Positions 1-8,806 of a DNA stretch of 64,000 bases are shown one piece after another; positions within the stretch are counted from its first letter, which is position 1; every line of letters begins with the position of its first letter. Source of the DNA: Arenibacter sp. ARW7G5Y1 (GTDB lineage Bacteria; Bacteroidota; Bacteroidia; Flavobacteriales; Flavobacteriaceae); assembly GCF_003201775.1 (NCBI RefSeq), contig NZ_QJJZ01000017.1, forward strand, positions 1 to 64,000, written 5' to 3'. The notes beneath the pieces are model-generated. The model ran no database searches. It saw only the letters and a program-made list of their open reading frames with translations, and had not been told where the DNA came from. The translations under genes and the position numbers were made by a program.

Positions 1-147
1 CCTCTAAAATTACCTGATCAACAAGGCAAGTTCAAAATAATATCAGAAAAACCGAAAAATAAAAGGTCGCCTAATTAGTTTTTAGACGACCTCTTCCTAT
101 TTTTATTATAGCTATTTCGCCTCTACCCTTACCTTGGGAAGTACGGG

Positions 148-675
148 TTACTTTCTACTCTTAGGGGGGTATTTTTCAAAAGTTTTGGTCACCAATTCCT
201 GAATTTTTGCCTCCCTTACACTTGGAGAACTATTTTCCCTAAGGCTGCTTACTGTTACGGCCTGCCAAAAAAGCTCATCCTTTTCACTATCCACAAAATC
301 GAACTGAATTTCACGTTCCACATTTGCTGCTCCCACTGGAATTCCAATTGTCATTCCTCCACCAACATTCCTCCCAGAACCTCCTATACCTACCCCTACC
401 GTATTATTTCTAGGCGCCTGAAAAGAGCTGCTCAAAATATTTATTAAAAATTCGGGTTCTTCGGATAATAAAAGACCCTTAGCCCGTAAAGTGGAATCAA
501 TAGCCCTTACTAATCGGCGGGTATCCAATTCACTTAAACCGGTATCCATGTCCGAATAGTAGTTATAGGTAGTATATTTAGAATAGTCAGTATCCCTATC
601 ATAATCATAATTTACACGAATGGCGCCGCAGGAAGCTAAAAATAGCAAGAGCAAGAATGGGATTATACTTTTCAT
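148..675 (-). CDS. DUF4136 family lipoprotein
   Basis: This 175-residue protein opens with a lipoprotein signal: a hydrophobic run LLLLFLASC with Cys16 as the lipidated residue. The rest fits the DUF4136 family, small envelope lipoproteins of unknown function. Visible family traits are the N-terminal VNYDYDRDTDYSKYTTYNY stretch, a Gly-rich centre (GVGIGGSGRNVGGG) and a C-terminal FEKYPP end. It is last in line after hpt-adk and obgE on the same strand, but a 170-base gap to obgE suggests its own promoter. The function cannot be inferred. The family call rests on pattern recognition only. Confidence 0.8.
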   Translation of the reverse strand: MKSIIPFLLLLFLASCGAIRVNYDYDRDTDYSKYTTYNYYSDMDTGLSELDTRRLVRAIDSTLRAKGLLLSEEPEFLINILSSSFQAPRNNTVGVGIGGSGRNVGGGMTIGIPVGAANVEREIQFDFVDSEKDELFWQAVTVSSLRENSSPSVREAKIQELVTKTFEKYPPKSRK

Positions 676-847
676 TATTCCAATTTTTATAAGAACCCGT
701 TTAAGAAATTGTGATTGGTATTTCCTAAATAGACTCTAAAATAGTGAAAATTATTCTTGCCGTTTTTTATGAGGGTAAGTTTTCGTTAAAACGCAAGGCA
801 TTATAAATACCATAAACGGGCATCTGTATATCCAATGAAAATTGGGA

Positions 848-1849
848 CTATCTATTCAGCATGGCCCACAGTCTGTCTTTAAGTTCCACCAGCCCAATCT
901 GGGCTACCGAAGATATGAACATATAAGGTACATCCTTGAAATCCTTGTCCAGTTCAATTCTCATTTCTGCAATAAGCTCCTCGTCCAACATATCGGTTTT
1001 GGAGATCGCTATCAAACGGTCCTTATCCAACAGTTCTGGATTATATCTGCGCAACTCGTCCAACAGTATTTCATATTCTTTGGAAATGTCCTTGCTGTCT
1101 GCAGGAATCAGGAAGAGCAAGGTTGAATTACGCTCTATATGTCTTAAAAAATAGTGCCCAAGTCCTTTTCCCTCGGCCGCCCCTTCAATAATACCGGGAA
1201 TATCCGCAACAACAAAACTTTTAAAATCCCTATACTCCACAATCCCTAAATTGGGTTTAAGGGTCGTAAACTCGTAATCAGCTATCTTGGGCTGGGCAGA
1301 GGTAAGGACCGAAAGAAGAGTAGATTTACCCGCATTTGGAAAACCTACCAAGCCTACGTCTGCCAATACTTTCAACTCCAGGATAAGGTCCAATTCCTGA
1401 CCACTTATGCCGGGTTGGGCGTATCTTGGCGTCTGATTGGTAGCTGTTCTAAAATGCCAGTTGCCGCGACCTCCCATACCGCCTTCCAAAAGAATTTTCT
1501 CTTCCTGGTCCTCGGTTATTTCCATTAAGACTTCTAGTGTTTCTGCGTCTTTAATAACGGTGCCCAAGGGCACTTCCAAATACACATCCTGTCCGTCCGC
1601 ACCACTACTTCTGTTTTTACTGCCATGCTCACCGTGCCCGGCCCTAAAGGTTCGGGTAAACTTAAAGCCCAAAAGGGTCCATAAATTTTTATTGCCACGG
1701 ACAATTATATGCCCACCACGACCACCGTCACCACCATCTGGCCCACCTTTTGTGATAAACTTCTCCCTATGCAAATGCACAGAGCCTTTCCCTCCGTTAC
1801 CGGATTCAAGGTGCACCTTTACATAATCCACAAAATTCCCTTCCGTCAT
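848..1849 (-). CDS. obgE: GTPase Obg (ribosome assembly)
   Basis: This is the essential Obg/CgtA GTPase, which acts in 50S ribosome maturation and stress signalling. The N-terminal Obg fold (residues 1 to about 158) is Gly-rich, with [12 protein letters not shown] and the later [11 protein letters not shown]. The G domain follows, with G1 GFPNAGKS near residue 166, switch [11 protein letters not shown] and G4 SKTD. At 333 residues it has the usual Bacteroidota length and lacks the C-terminal OCT domain of longer Obg proteins. It lies 165 bases downstream of hpt-adk on the same strand. A small inverted repeat in its leader (1871-1888) could affect expression, which is speculative. Confidence 0.97.
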   Translation of the reverse strand: MTEGNFVDYVKVHLESGNGGKGSVHLHREKFITKGGPDGGDGGRGGHIIVRGNKNLWTLLGFKFTRTFRAGHGEHGSKNRSSGADGQDVYLEVPLGTVIKDAETLEVLMEITEDQEEKILLEGGMGGRGNWHFRTATNQTPRYAQPGISGQELDLILELKVLADVGLVGFPNAGKSTLLSVLTSAQPKIADYEFTTLKPNLGIVEYRDFKSFVVADIPGIIEGAAEGKGLGHYFLRHIERNSTLLFLIPADSKDISKEYEILLDELRRYNPELLDKDRLIAISKTDMLDEELIAEMRIELDKDFKDVPYMFISSVAQIGLVELKDRLWAMLNR

Positions 1850-1870
1850 TTTTTTAGTTTATTATAGCAA

Positions 1871-1888
1871 GTTCTATCACAGTAGAAC
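1871..1888. repeat. Inverted repeat in the obgE leader
   Basis: Six-base arms GTTCTA and TAGAAC are separated by TCACAG, 22 bases upstream of the obgE start. The repeat is perfect but short, so it could be an operator, a leader hairpin or chance. Confidence 0.3.
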
Positions 1889-1987
1889 CACAGAACTCTT
1901 ATAGCTCCCCATTTAATTAAGAACTTATGGGTAGGCAGACAACCGGATCCCGCGAGGTTCATTTATATTAATTCCCTTTCCTAAACT

Positions 1988-2001
1988 GGGAATACATTCC
2001 C
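1988..2001. repeat. 14-base palindrome after hpt-adk
   Basis: GGGAATACATTCCC is almost fully self-complementary and lies 14 bases past the hpt-adk stop. There is no T-run on the minus strand, so it is a poor terminator. It could be a protein-binding site in the hpt-adk/obgE gap. Confidence 0.3.
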
Positions 2002-2014
2002 AAAGGCCACAAAC

Positions 2015-3130
2015 TTATACCGCCTGTAATTCCTCTATTACTTTTGCCAAGCGGCTGGTAATATCCTCTATGGAACCTATTCCGTTGACGCTGTGAAATT
2101 TCCCCTGATCATCGTAGTAATCCTTTAATGGAGCCGTTTTTTCATTATATTCATCAAAGCGGTTACGAATCATTTTTTCATCCTGGTCATCGCTCCTACC
2201 GCTAACTTTACCGCGTTCCAATAGTCTTTGTATCAATACCTCATCATTGGCTTCCAAGGCAATGGTTGCATCGATCCGCATCTCCTTACTTACCAAGAAA
2301 TCATCCAAAGCCTGGGCCTGGGCCGTAGTCCTAGGAAATCCGTCGAAGATAAATCCACTGGCATCGGGATTCTTCTCTACCTCATCCTGTAGCATTTTAA
2401 TGGTAACCTCATCCGGTACTAATTCTCCTTTGTCTATATATGACTTTGCCAATGTTCCCAGTTCGGTACCATTCTTAATATTATAACGAAAGACATCTCC
2501 GGTCGAGATATGCTTTAAATTATATTTATCCTTTAAAAATGAAGCCTGTGTGCCCTTTCCTGCGCCAGGTTTTCCAAACAAAACTAGGTTTATCATATGC
2601 TTTTGGTTTAGTTGATATACTTCTCTTAAATTTCTTCCCAATTCATTATAATCCAATCCATATCCTACTATAAACTTATCTTCGATTTTCATGCCGAAAT
2701 AGTCTATATCGTACTCTCCGTTGTACACTTCTGATTTATAAAACAGGGTTGCAATTTTAAATTCCTTTACCTTGGTATTGGAGAATAGGTCGATTAATTT
2801 TTTTACGGTCCTACCTGTATCTATAATATCTTCTAGAATAATAACACTTCTGCCCTCAATATTCTCCGGAACATCCAAAAGTGTTTCCACAATTCCCGTA
2901 GAAGTAAGGCCCTGATAGGAGCTTAACCTCACAAAGGAAACCTCACAAGGGTAGGGATAAGCTTTTAGAAAATCCGAAACGAACATAAATGCCCCGTTAA
3001 GTACGCCCACAAAAATGGGAGTTTCCTTCTTGTAATCCACAGCCACTTGTTCCGCAATTCTCTTTATCGCGGCGGTAATCTCACCTTCACTTATAAAAGG
3101 CTTAAAATATTTGTCGTGTAGCTTAATCAA
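2015..3130 (-). CDS. Hypoxanthine phosphoribosyltransferase-adenylate kinase fusion
   Basis: One open frame joins two purine enzymes. Residues 1 to about 175 are a hypoxanthine phosphoribosyltransferase, with the PRPP-binding signature VIILEDIIDTGRT. Residues 179-371 are a complete short adenylate kinase: P-loop GKPGAGKGTQ, FDGFPRTTAQA and RLLERGK, without a zinc-binding LID insert. I chose TTG at 3130, giving MIKLHDKYFKPFI, the usual HPRT start. The longer frame begins at GTG 3172, but a perfect -7 element (3161-3168) sits inside it, so that GTG would be upstream of or at the transcription start. The adenylate kinase half has its own ATG at 2596, a possible internal start. Such fusions are known in Flavobacteriia. 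Divergent purK-purE reinforces the purine theme. Confidence 0.93.
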   Translation of the reverse strand: MIKLHDKYFKPFISEGEITAAIKRIAEQVAVDYKKETPIFVGVLNGAFMFVSDFLKAYPYPCEVSFVRLSSYQGLTSTGIVETLLDVPENIEGRSVIILEDIIDTGRTVKKLIDLFSNTKVKEFKIATLFYKSEVYNGEYDIDYFGMKIEDKFIVGYGLDYNELGRNLREVYQLNQKHMINLVLFGKPGAGKGTQASFLKDKYNLKHISTGDVFRYNIKNGTELGTLAKSYIDKGELVPDEVTIKMLQDEVEKNPDASGFIFDGFPRTTAQAQALDDFLVSKEMRIDATIALEANDEVLIQRLLERGKVSGRSDDQDEKMIRNRFDEYNEKTAPLKDYYDDQGKFHSVNGIGSIEDITSRLAKVIEELQAV

Positions 3131-3160
3131 GACTAATGTTTCTATAATAATTTCAAGTGC

Positions 3161-3168
3161 CAAATATA
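3161..3168 (-). promoter_or_regulatory. Bacteroidota -7 element for hpt-adk
   Basis: The minus strand reads TATATTTG, an exact TAnnTTTG match, 31 bases before the proposed TTG start. No clear -33 TTG is visible. Confidence 0.5.
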
Positions 3169-3223
3169 GCACTTTGATTTCTCTTTTTTAAGGGTCCAGG
3201 CCTAGTTTCTAAGATTTAGCTGT

Positions 3224-3231
3224 ATTTTTGT
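3224..3231 (+). promoter_or_regulatory. Bacteroidota -7 element for purK
   Basis: TATTTTTG matches TAnnTTTG exactly and ends 42 bases before the purK ATG. It is back-to-back with the hpt-adk element, forming a divergent purine promoter region. No -33 TTG is evident. Confidence 0.55.
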
Positions 3232-3273
3232 TTCTAAAATACAATCTACTTTAATACAAGCGAATCTTTTCCA

Positions 3274-4428
3274 ATGAACTATTTTTCTTCTGAATTTAAA
3301 TTAGGAATACTAGGAGGCGGTCAATTAGGTAAAATGCTTTTGTACGAAACAAGAAAATTTGACATCCATACCAAGGTATTGGACCCATCGGACGAAGCCC
3401 CTTCCAAAATAGCCTGCAACGAATTTTTTAAGGGCGATTTAATGGATTTTGATGCAGTTTATGCGCTTGGCAAAAAAGTAGATGTGCTTACCATAGAGAT
3501 CGAGAACGTAAACCTGGATGCCTTGGAAAAACTGGAAGAGGAAGGATTGAAGGTTTTTCCGCCTACACGTGCACTGCGCATAATACAGAACAAGGCAAAA
3601 CAAAAACTGTTTTATGTAGACCATAATATTCCCACTGCAGATTTTCAGCGTTTCGCTTATAAAAGTGAGATCGAAGACAGTGTTGCCAACGGCGGCCTTA
3701 AATTTCCTTTTATTTGGAAAGCAACCCAATTTGGATATGACGGACAAGGGGTAAAGGTAGTTCGCAAACTGGAAGATCTGAACGGCCTGCCTGCTGGGGA
3801 ATGCATTACCGAAGAAATGGTGAATTTTAAAAATGAGCTTGCAGTGATCGTGGCTCGGAGTGCCAGCGGCGAAGTAAGAACATACCCCGTGGTGGAAATG
3901 GAGTTCCATCCCGAGGCCAATCAGGTGGAATATGTTATCTGTCCCGCACGCATAGATACCAAGGTTGCGGAAAAAGCTCAGGAAATAGCACTGCAACTAT
4001 CCCATAAAATAAAGCATGTTGGGCTGTTGGCCGTGGAAATGTTCCAGACCCAGGACGATAAAATTCTGGTAAACGAGGTGGCTCCAAGACCCCATAACAG
4101 TGGCCATTACAGTATTGAAGCAAGTTATACCAACCAATTTGAGCAACATATCCGTGCCATTTTGGACCTTCCGTTAGGAAATACGGCCAGCAAGGTAGCC
4201 GGTATTATGGTAAATTTGGTCGGTGCAGAGGGCCATACAGGTAATGTGGTATATGAAAATATGGAGAAGATTTTGGGCCTAGATGGTGTTACACCCCATA
4301 TTTATGGTAAAAAACAGACCCGGCCTTTCAGGAAAATGGGTCATGTTACTATTGTGAACAACGACGTTAAGGAGGCTAGAAAAATAGCCGAACAAGTCAA
4401 AAATACTATTAAAGTGATTAGTGAATAA
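3274..4428 (+). CDS. purK: N5-carboxyaminoimidazole ribonucleotide synthase
   Basis: PurK uses ATP and bicarbonate to carboxylate aminoimidazole ribonucleotide to N5-CAIR in de novo purine synthesis. It is an ATP-grasp protein of 384 residues, the normal length. The N-terminal LGILGGGQLGKML nucleotide-fold motif, the central FIWKATQFGYDGQGVKV and the NEVAPRPHNSGHYSIEA signature are diagnostic. It is followed at once by purE, the next enzyme, whose likely ATG lies 13 bases after the purK stop, so the two are almost certainly co-transcribed. Confidence 0.98.
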   Translation: MNYFSSEFKLGILGGGQLGKMLLYETRKFDIHTKVLDPSDEAPSKIACNEFFKGDLMDFDAVYALGKKVDVLTIEIENVNLDALEKLEEEGLKVFPPTRALRIIQNKAKQKLFYVDHNIPTADFQRFAYKSEIEDSVANGGLKFPFIWKATQFGYDGQGVKVVRKLEDLNGLPAGECITEEMVNFKNELAVIVARSASGEVRTYPVVEMEFHPEANQVEYVICPARIDTKVAEKAQEIALQLSHKIKHVGLLAVEMFQTQDDKILVNEVAPRPHNSGHYSIEASYTNQFEQHIRAILDLPLGNTASKVAGIMVNLVGAEGHTGNVVYENMEKILGLDGVTPHIYGKKQTRPFRKMGHVTIVNNDVKEARKIAEQVKNTIKVISE

Positions 4429-4441
4429 AATTTTCAATGAT

Positions 4442-4942
4442 ATGAGTAAAGTAGCCGTAGTTATGGGAAGCACCAGCGACCTTCCCGTTATGCAAGAAGC
4501 CATTGATATATTAAAAGGTTTTGATATTGAGGTAGATGTTGATATTGTCTCTGCCCACCGTACCCCGGAAAAATTGTTCGATTTTAGCAAGAATGCCCAT
4601 AAAAACGGATATTCTGTAATCATTGCCGGCGCAGGAGGTGCAGCTCACTTACCGGGAATGGTAGCCTCCATGTCCCCGCTACCAGTAATAGGTGTTCCCG
4701 TAAAAAGCAGCAATTCCATAGACGGTTGGGATTCCGTACTTTCCATTCTACAAATGCCGGGAGGCGTCCCCGTTGCAACAGTGGCCCTAAATGGTGCAAA
4801 AAATGCCGGAATATTGGCGGCGCAGATTATAGGAAGCTCGGACAAATGTGTCCTGGACAAAATCATTTTTTACAAAGAGGGCTTAAAGCAAAAGGTAATG
4901 GATGGTGCCGAGGAAATGAAAAAAGCAAACCTTAAAAAATAA
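4442..4942 (+). CDS. purE: N5-carboxyaminoimidazole ribonucleotide mutase
   Basis: PurE converts N5-CAIR to CAIR, directly after PurK. The protein has the class I PurE signatures VVMGSTSDLP, SAHRTPEKL and AGAGGAAHLPGM, with GVPVKSS. I start it at ATG 4442 (MSKVAVVMGS), giving 166 residues. A frame from GTG 4421 would overlap purK and add seven residues not typical of the family. It forms an operon with purK. The M3 peptidase gene follows after 48 bases and may share the transcript. Confidence 0.97.
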   Translation: MSKVAVVMGSTSDLPVMQEAIDILKGFDIEVDVDIVSAHRTPEKLFDFSKNAHKNGYSVIIAGAGGAAHLPGMVASMSPLPVIGVPVKSSNSIDGWDSVLSILQMPGGVPVATVALNGAKNAGILAAQIIGSSDKCVLDKIIFYKEGLKQKVMDGAEEMKKANLKK

Positions 4943-4990
4943 ACTGTCCCTACAAATTATTGTACCATTAAATAAACGCAATTCCTATAT

Positions 4991-7021
4991 ATGAATCCAT
5001 TATTGACCCCATTTGATACAGCGCCATTCTCCAAAATAAAAAACGAACATTTTAAGCCTGCATTTTTGAAGGCCATAGAGGATGCCAGGGCAGAAATCGA
5101 TGCCATTGCAAACTCCAAGGAGGTTCCTACTTTTAAAAATACTATAGCCGCCTTGGATTTTGCCGGACAACAATTGGATAGGGTATCAAGCGTTTTTTTT
5201 AATTTGAATTCTGCAGAAACCAATCCGGAAATTCAGAAAATAGCCCAGGAGGTATCTCCCCTATTGTCCGAATTCAGCAATGATATTACGCTGAACGAGG
5301 ATTTATTCAAGCGGGTCAAAGCGGTATACGAACAAAGGGATGATTTGGAATTGACTACAGAAGAACATACCCTACTCGATAAAAAATACAAGAGTTTTAG
5401 TAGGAACGGGGCCAATTTGCCTACGGAGAAAAAGAAACGCCTTAGGGAAATTGATGCCGAACTGTCCAAACTAAAGCTTCAATTCGGGGAAAATGTTTTG
5501 GCGGAGACCAATAAATACGAAATGCACCTTACTACCGAGGCCGATTTGGACGGTCTGCCCGAAGGAGAAAAAGAAGCTGCTGCGCAATTGGCAAAATCTA
5601 AAAATAAGGAAGGGTGGTTGATCACCTTGGATTACCCCAGCTATATTCCTTTTATGAAATATGCCAAGAACAGAAAATTGCGAAAAGAACTGTCCATTGC
5701 CTTTGGAAGCAAAGGTTTTCACAATGACGAATTGGACAATCAGAAAAACATAATCAGTATTGCCAACCTCCGGCACGAAAGAGCCCAGCTGTTGGGATAC
5801 AAAACACATGCCCACTACGTATTGGAAGAGCGTATGGCAGAAACCCCTGAAAAAGTCCACCAATTTCTTCAGGAATTGCTGGAAAAAGCAAAACCGGCCG
5901 CTGAGAGGGAATTTGCAGAACTGGAAAATTTCGCAAAGCAATTGGACAACATAGACCGGTTGGAAAAATGGGACGGCGCCTATTATTCTGAAAAATTGAA
6001 GCAAAAACTGTTCGATTTGGACGACGAAAGACTTAAACCCTATTTTAAGCTGGAAAATGTTATTGCCGGCGTATTTAAGGTAGCTGAAAAACTATTTGGT
6101 CTGCAATTTGAAGAGGTGTTTGATATTGACAAATACCATCCGGATGTTAAGACATATCATGTTTATGATCAAGACAAAAATCCAGTGTCCCTATTTTACG
6201 CCGACTTCCACCCTAGACCGGGAAAACGCGGGGGAGCCTGGATGACCTCTTACAAAGCGCAGTACGTCCAAAACGGGATTAATATACGTCCGCATATTTC
6301 CAACGTCTGTAATTTCACCAAACCTACAGAGAGCAAGCCCTCCCTACTTACTTTTAATGAGGTCACCACCTTGTTCCATGAGTTTGGCCACGGTCTGCAC
6401 GGTATGTTGGCAAATACGGTTTATCCGGGCCTGTCCGGCACTTCTGTCTATTGGGATTTTGTGGAATTGCCCAGCCAAATAATGGAAAACTGGTGCTATG
6501 AAAAGGAGGCATTGGAATTATTTGCCACCCATTACCAAACAGGCGAAACAATACCAATGGAATTGGTTCAGAAAATAAAAGATTCGGCCACCTTCCAAGA
6601 AGGAATGGCCACTATAAGACAAATCAGTTTTGGACTATTGGATATGTCCTGGCACGGAATGGACCCCTCAGGGATTACCAACGTTAAGGCTCAGGAACAG
6701 CTTGCTTTTAAAGAAACCGACTTGTATCCAGAAAGCCCGGAAACTTGCATGAGCACCTCATTTTCCCATATATTTCAAGGCGGATACTCCTCTGGATATT
6801 ACAGTTACAAGTGGGCGGAGGTTTTGGATGCGGATGCTTTTGCCTACTTTAAGGAGAAAGGTATTTTCAACCAAGAGGTGGCCACTAAATTCAAGGATAA
6901 TGTACTGTCTAAAGGCGGAACTGAAAAGCCCATGGAATTGTATAAGCGCTTTAGAGGTAGCGAACCCAAGATAGAGGCCTTGTTAAAAAGGGCAGGCCTA
7001 TTGGCTGAGACATCCAATTAA
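4991..7021 (+). CDS. M3 family zinc metallopeptidase (oligopeptidase A / Dcp type)
   Basis: This 676-residue enzyme is a thimet-type oligopeptidase that would cut short peptides in the cytoplasm, since no signal peptide is visible. The zinc-binding helix HEFGH is at residues 463-467, followed by GLHGML, and the substrate-closing region SHIFQGGYSSGYYSYKWAEVLDAD is present. The start MNPLLTPFDTAPFSKIKNEHFKPA is typical for Bacteroidota M3 peptidases. Whether it is closer to PrlC or Dcp cannot be settled by eye. It may be co-transcribed with purKE. A weak inverted repeat (CTGTTTC/GAAACAG at 7072-7096) lies in the convergent gap downstream. Confidence 0.93.
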   Translation: MNPLLTPFDTAPFSKIKNEHFKPAFLKAIEDARAEIDAIANSKEVPTFKNTIAALDFAGQQLDRVSSVFFNLNSAETNPEIQKIAQEVSPLLSEFSNDITLNEDLFKRVKAVYEQRDDLELTTEEHTLLDKKYKSFSRNGANLPTEKKKRLREIDAELSKLKLQFGENVLAETNKYEMHLTTEADLDGLPEGEKEAAAQLAKSKNKEGWLITLDYPSYIPFMKYAKNRKLRKELSIAFGSKGFHNDELDNQKNIISIANLRHERAQLLGYKTHAHYVLEERMAETPEKVHQFLQELLEKAKPAAEREFAELENFAKQLDNIDRLEKWDGAYYSEKLKQKLFDLDDERLKPYFKLENVIAGVFKVAEKLFGLQFEEVFDIDKYHPDVKTYHVYDQDKNPVSLFYADFHPRPGKRGGAWMTSYKAQYVQNGINIRPHISNVCNFTKPTESKPSLLTFNEVTTLFHEFGHGLHGMLANTVYPGLSGTSVYWDFVELPSQIMENWCYEKEALELFATHYQTGETIPMELVQKIKDSATFQEGMATIRQISFGLLDMSWHGMDPSGITNVKAQEQLAFKETDLYPESPETCMSTSFSHIFQGGYSSGYYSYKWAEVLDADAFAYFKEKGIFNQEVATKFKDNVLSKGGTEKPMELYKRFRGSEPKIEALLKRAGLLAETSN

Positions 7022-7106
7022 TTACAGGTTTCGATTAAGGCAATAATCTAAACCGCTAAAGGGATATCCCGCTGTTTCCATTTTATCTTGAAACAGAGTA
7101 AACAAT

Positions 7107-7523
7107 TTACAATCCCGTATTATCCTGAATATTGGGATTTAGCTGTTTTAAATGGGCTATAAATGCGCGTTTCCCTTTAGGGGAAATGATGACGCTTTCA
7201 TATTTATTGTAAAACACCTCCAGCCTGTCAAAGGAAGTGGCCGGTGCACTTATGGGATTTTTTGTAGCCTCAATTTTTGTTATAGAACTTATTGGAATGG
7301 AACGGTTGAGCAGAAATCCACTTCTGACCCTTAGAGCCCCATTTCCAATTTCATAATAGGTAGACATAAAGATGTAACCAATAAAAATTGAAGGTAACAA
7401 CAACAAGAAAGGCCCAATACTCAAAGAGTGTTCCAAGAACTGGAAAACTGGAGCCAATAGCAAGAGCAGGATTACCACTACCAGAATCCATCCAATTTTT
7501 GACTTATATCTTACCATAACCAT
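7107..7523 (-). CDS. Small membrane protein with a bacterial PH-like domain
   Basis: This 138-residue protein has two closely spaced N-terminal membrane segments (about residues 10-30 and 37-56). A soluble C-terminal part follows, with YEIGNGALRVRSGFLLNRSIPISSITKIE and later LEVFYNKYESVIISPKGKRAFIAHLKQLNP. That layout and the strand pattern match the bacterial PH domain proteins (YdbS/YdbT-like and short relatives). The biochemical role is unknown. It is transcribed toward the M3 peptidase gene and is probably monocistronic. Confidence 0.75.
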   Translation of the reverse strand: MVMVRYKSKIGWILVVVILLLLLAPVFQFLEHSLSIGPFLLLLPSIFIGYIFMSTYYEIGNGALRVRSGFLLNRSIPISSITKIEATKNPISAPATSFDRLEVFYNKYESVIISPKGKRAFIAHLKQLNPNIQDNTGL

Positions 7524-7589
7524 TAAATTGTCCTGCCCTATGCATAGTCCATGAAATATGACGAATACTGCCCAGCCTATGCCATAGGA

Positions 7590-7949
7590 TCAATTGTTCG
7601 CCTTAACGGCATCATATCCCCCCTCCAAGTTAACTACATTGGTAAAACCCAGGGATTTTAATTTTTCCTGTGCCTTGGCGCTACGCCCACCCATCTTGCA
7701 GTAGAGGTAAATGGTTTTACTTTTGTCCACTGTTTTAAATTGTTCCGTGAAATCAGGGTCAAACCAATTAATATTATTGGCATTCTCCAGGTGCCCCGCA
7801 TTAAATTCTTCAGGGGTCCGGACATCTACCAAAATAGCATTATCCAGTAATTCCTGCTTAAAGTCGCCAATCGGCATTTTGCCCACATTTTCCTGTGAAC
7901 AACTGGTTTGCAGTACAAGTACCACCAAAAAAAGGAATATTGCTTTCAT
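7590..7949 (-). CDS. Rhodanese-like domain lipoprotein
   Basis: The 119-residue protein begins with a lipoprotein signal (FLVVLVLQTSC, Cys17), so it should sit in the envelope. Its single rhodanese domain has VDVRTPEEFNAGHLENA and the active-site loop CKMGGRS with Cys84, and ends LEGGYDAVK. Such proteins transfer sulfur or use the cysteine as a redox site; the substrate is not predictable. A perfect -7 element lies 17 bases upstream (7966-7973), which implies a very short leader. It is divergent from the sigma/anti-sigma pair. Confidence 0.92.
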   Translation of the reverse strand: MKAIFLFLVVLVLQTSCSQENVGKMPIGDFKQELLDNAILVDVRTPEEFNAGHLENANNINWFDPDFTEQFKTVDKSKTIYLYCKMGGRSAKAQEKLKSLGFTNVVNLEGGYDAVKANN

Positions 7950-7965
7950 ATCTTAAAGACTTATT

Positions 7966-7973
7966 CAAAAATA
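7966..7973 (-). promoter_or_regulatory. -7 element for the rhodanese gene
   Basis: The minus strand reads TATTTTTG, an exact TAnnTTTG match, 16 bases before the ATG at 7949. No -33 TTG is visible at the usual distance. Confidence 0.5.
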
Positions 7974-7998
7974 AGAATTCTACTTGAGAAAAATCACT

Positions 7999-8006
7999 TA
8001 TTTTTG
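7999..8006 (+). promoter_or_regulatory. -7 element for the sigma factor gene
   Basis: TATTTTTG ends 15 bases before ATG 8022, so the transcript would have a leader of about ten bases. It lies 25 bases from the divergent rhodanese element. Confidence 0.5.
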
Positions 8007-8021
8007 AAACTACAAACAGGT

Positions 8022-8582
8022 ATGACAAAACAAGATTTAAATCCGGATATATGGGTCGATAGTTATTCCGACTACCTCTTTAACTATGCGGTAAGCCGGG
8101 TCAACGATTCTGAAATTGCCAAAGACTTGGTACAGGAAACCTTTTTTGCCGGATTAAAATCTGCCAAAAATTTTAAAGGGGAAGCTGCTGAACGCACATG
8201 GCTGATTTCCATTTTAAAAAGAAAGGTGATTGATCATTATCGCAAAATAAATTCCAAGAAGGCGAAATCCATGATCCGCATTACCCAAAACCAAAACAGT
8301 GAAGCCAATAGCAACTACCTGGAGGAGCAAGTAGCTGATCCTATGAGTCTTTTGGAAAACAGCCAATTGGAAAATGAAGAATTGGGCATGGCCATTCAGG
8401 AATGTATAGCCAAGCTTCCAAAAAAACACGCTTTGGCATTCACCCTAAAAACCATAAACGGCCTCAGTACAGAGGAGGTTTGTAAGGAGCTAGATATCAA
8501 TCCGTCTAATCTTTGGGTCATCCTCCATAGAGCAAGAACAGTTCTTATGGATTGCCTAAACAACAATTGGTTCAAGATATGA
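8022..8582 (+). CDS. ECF-type sigma-70 family RNA polymerase sigma factor
   Basis: The 186-residue protein has the two sigma domains of the ECF group. Region 2 is near the N-terminus (YLFNYAVSRVNDSEIAKDLVQETFFAGLKS, then FKGEAAERTWLISILKRKVIDHYRK). Region 4 is near the C-terminus (LPKKHALAFTLKTINGLSTEEVCKELDINPSNLWVILHRAR). The frame is open from 7908, but the -7 element at 7999-8006 and the normal family start support ATG 8022. Its stop overlaps the start of the anti-sigma gene (ATGA), so the pair is translationally coupled. Confidence 0.94.
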   Translation: MTKQDLNPDIWVDSYSDYLFNYAVSRVNDSEIAKDLVQETFFAGLKSAKNFKGEAAERTWLISILKRKVIDHYRKINSKKAKSMIRITQNQNSEANSNYLEEQVADPMSLLENSQLENEELGMAIQECIAKLPKKHALAFTLKTINGLSTEEVCKELDINPSNLWVILHRARTVLMDCLNNNWFKI

Positions 8583-8806
8583 AAAGCTGCAAGGACGTTG
8601 AAATAATTTGTACTAAAATACAGTATAAGGAAGCCTCTCTCCTAGAGAAAATCAAGATCAAACTTCATGTTTTATTTTGTAAGACCTGTAAAACATTTTC
8701 CAAAAAAAACACCGAATTAACCTCACTCTGCTCCCAAGCCAACATCAAAACGCTTCCTATTGAAGAGAAGGAAAAGATGAAAACGGAGTTAAAATCAAGG
8801 ACTTAA
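8579..8806 (+). CDS. Short zinc-binding anti-sigma factor (ZAS type)
   Basis: The 75-residue product overlaps the sigma gene by four bases. It carries HVLFCKTC (H-x3-C-x2-C), the zinc-binding core of ZAS anti-sigma factors, together with an upstream Cys near residue 4. No membrane segment is visible, so it would be a cytoplasmic regulator of the sigma factor, perhaps redox- or metal-sensitive as in RsrA-like proteins. That sensing role is inference. Its 3' end overlaps the convergent membrane-protein gene by 12 bases. Confidence 0.8.
   Translation: MKSCKDVEIICTKIQYKEASLLEKIKIKLHVLFCKTCKTFSKKNTELTSLCSQANIKTLPIEEKEKMKTELKSRT

Noticed and set aside
842-1826. Long plus-strand frames opposite obgE
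   Set aside because: They are antisense shadows of a conserved gene, and their translations lack protein-like composition.
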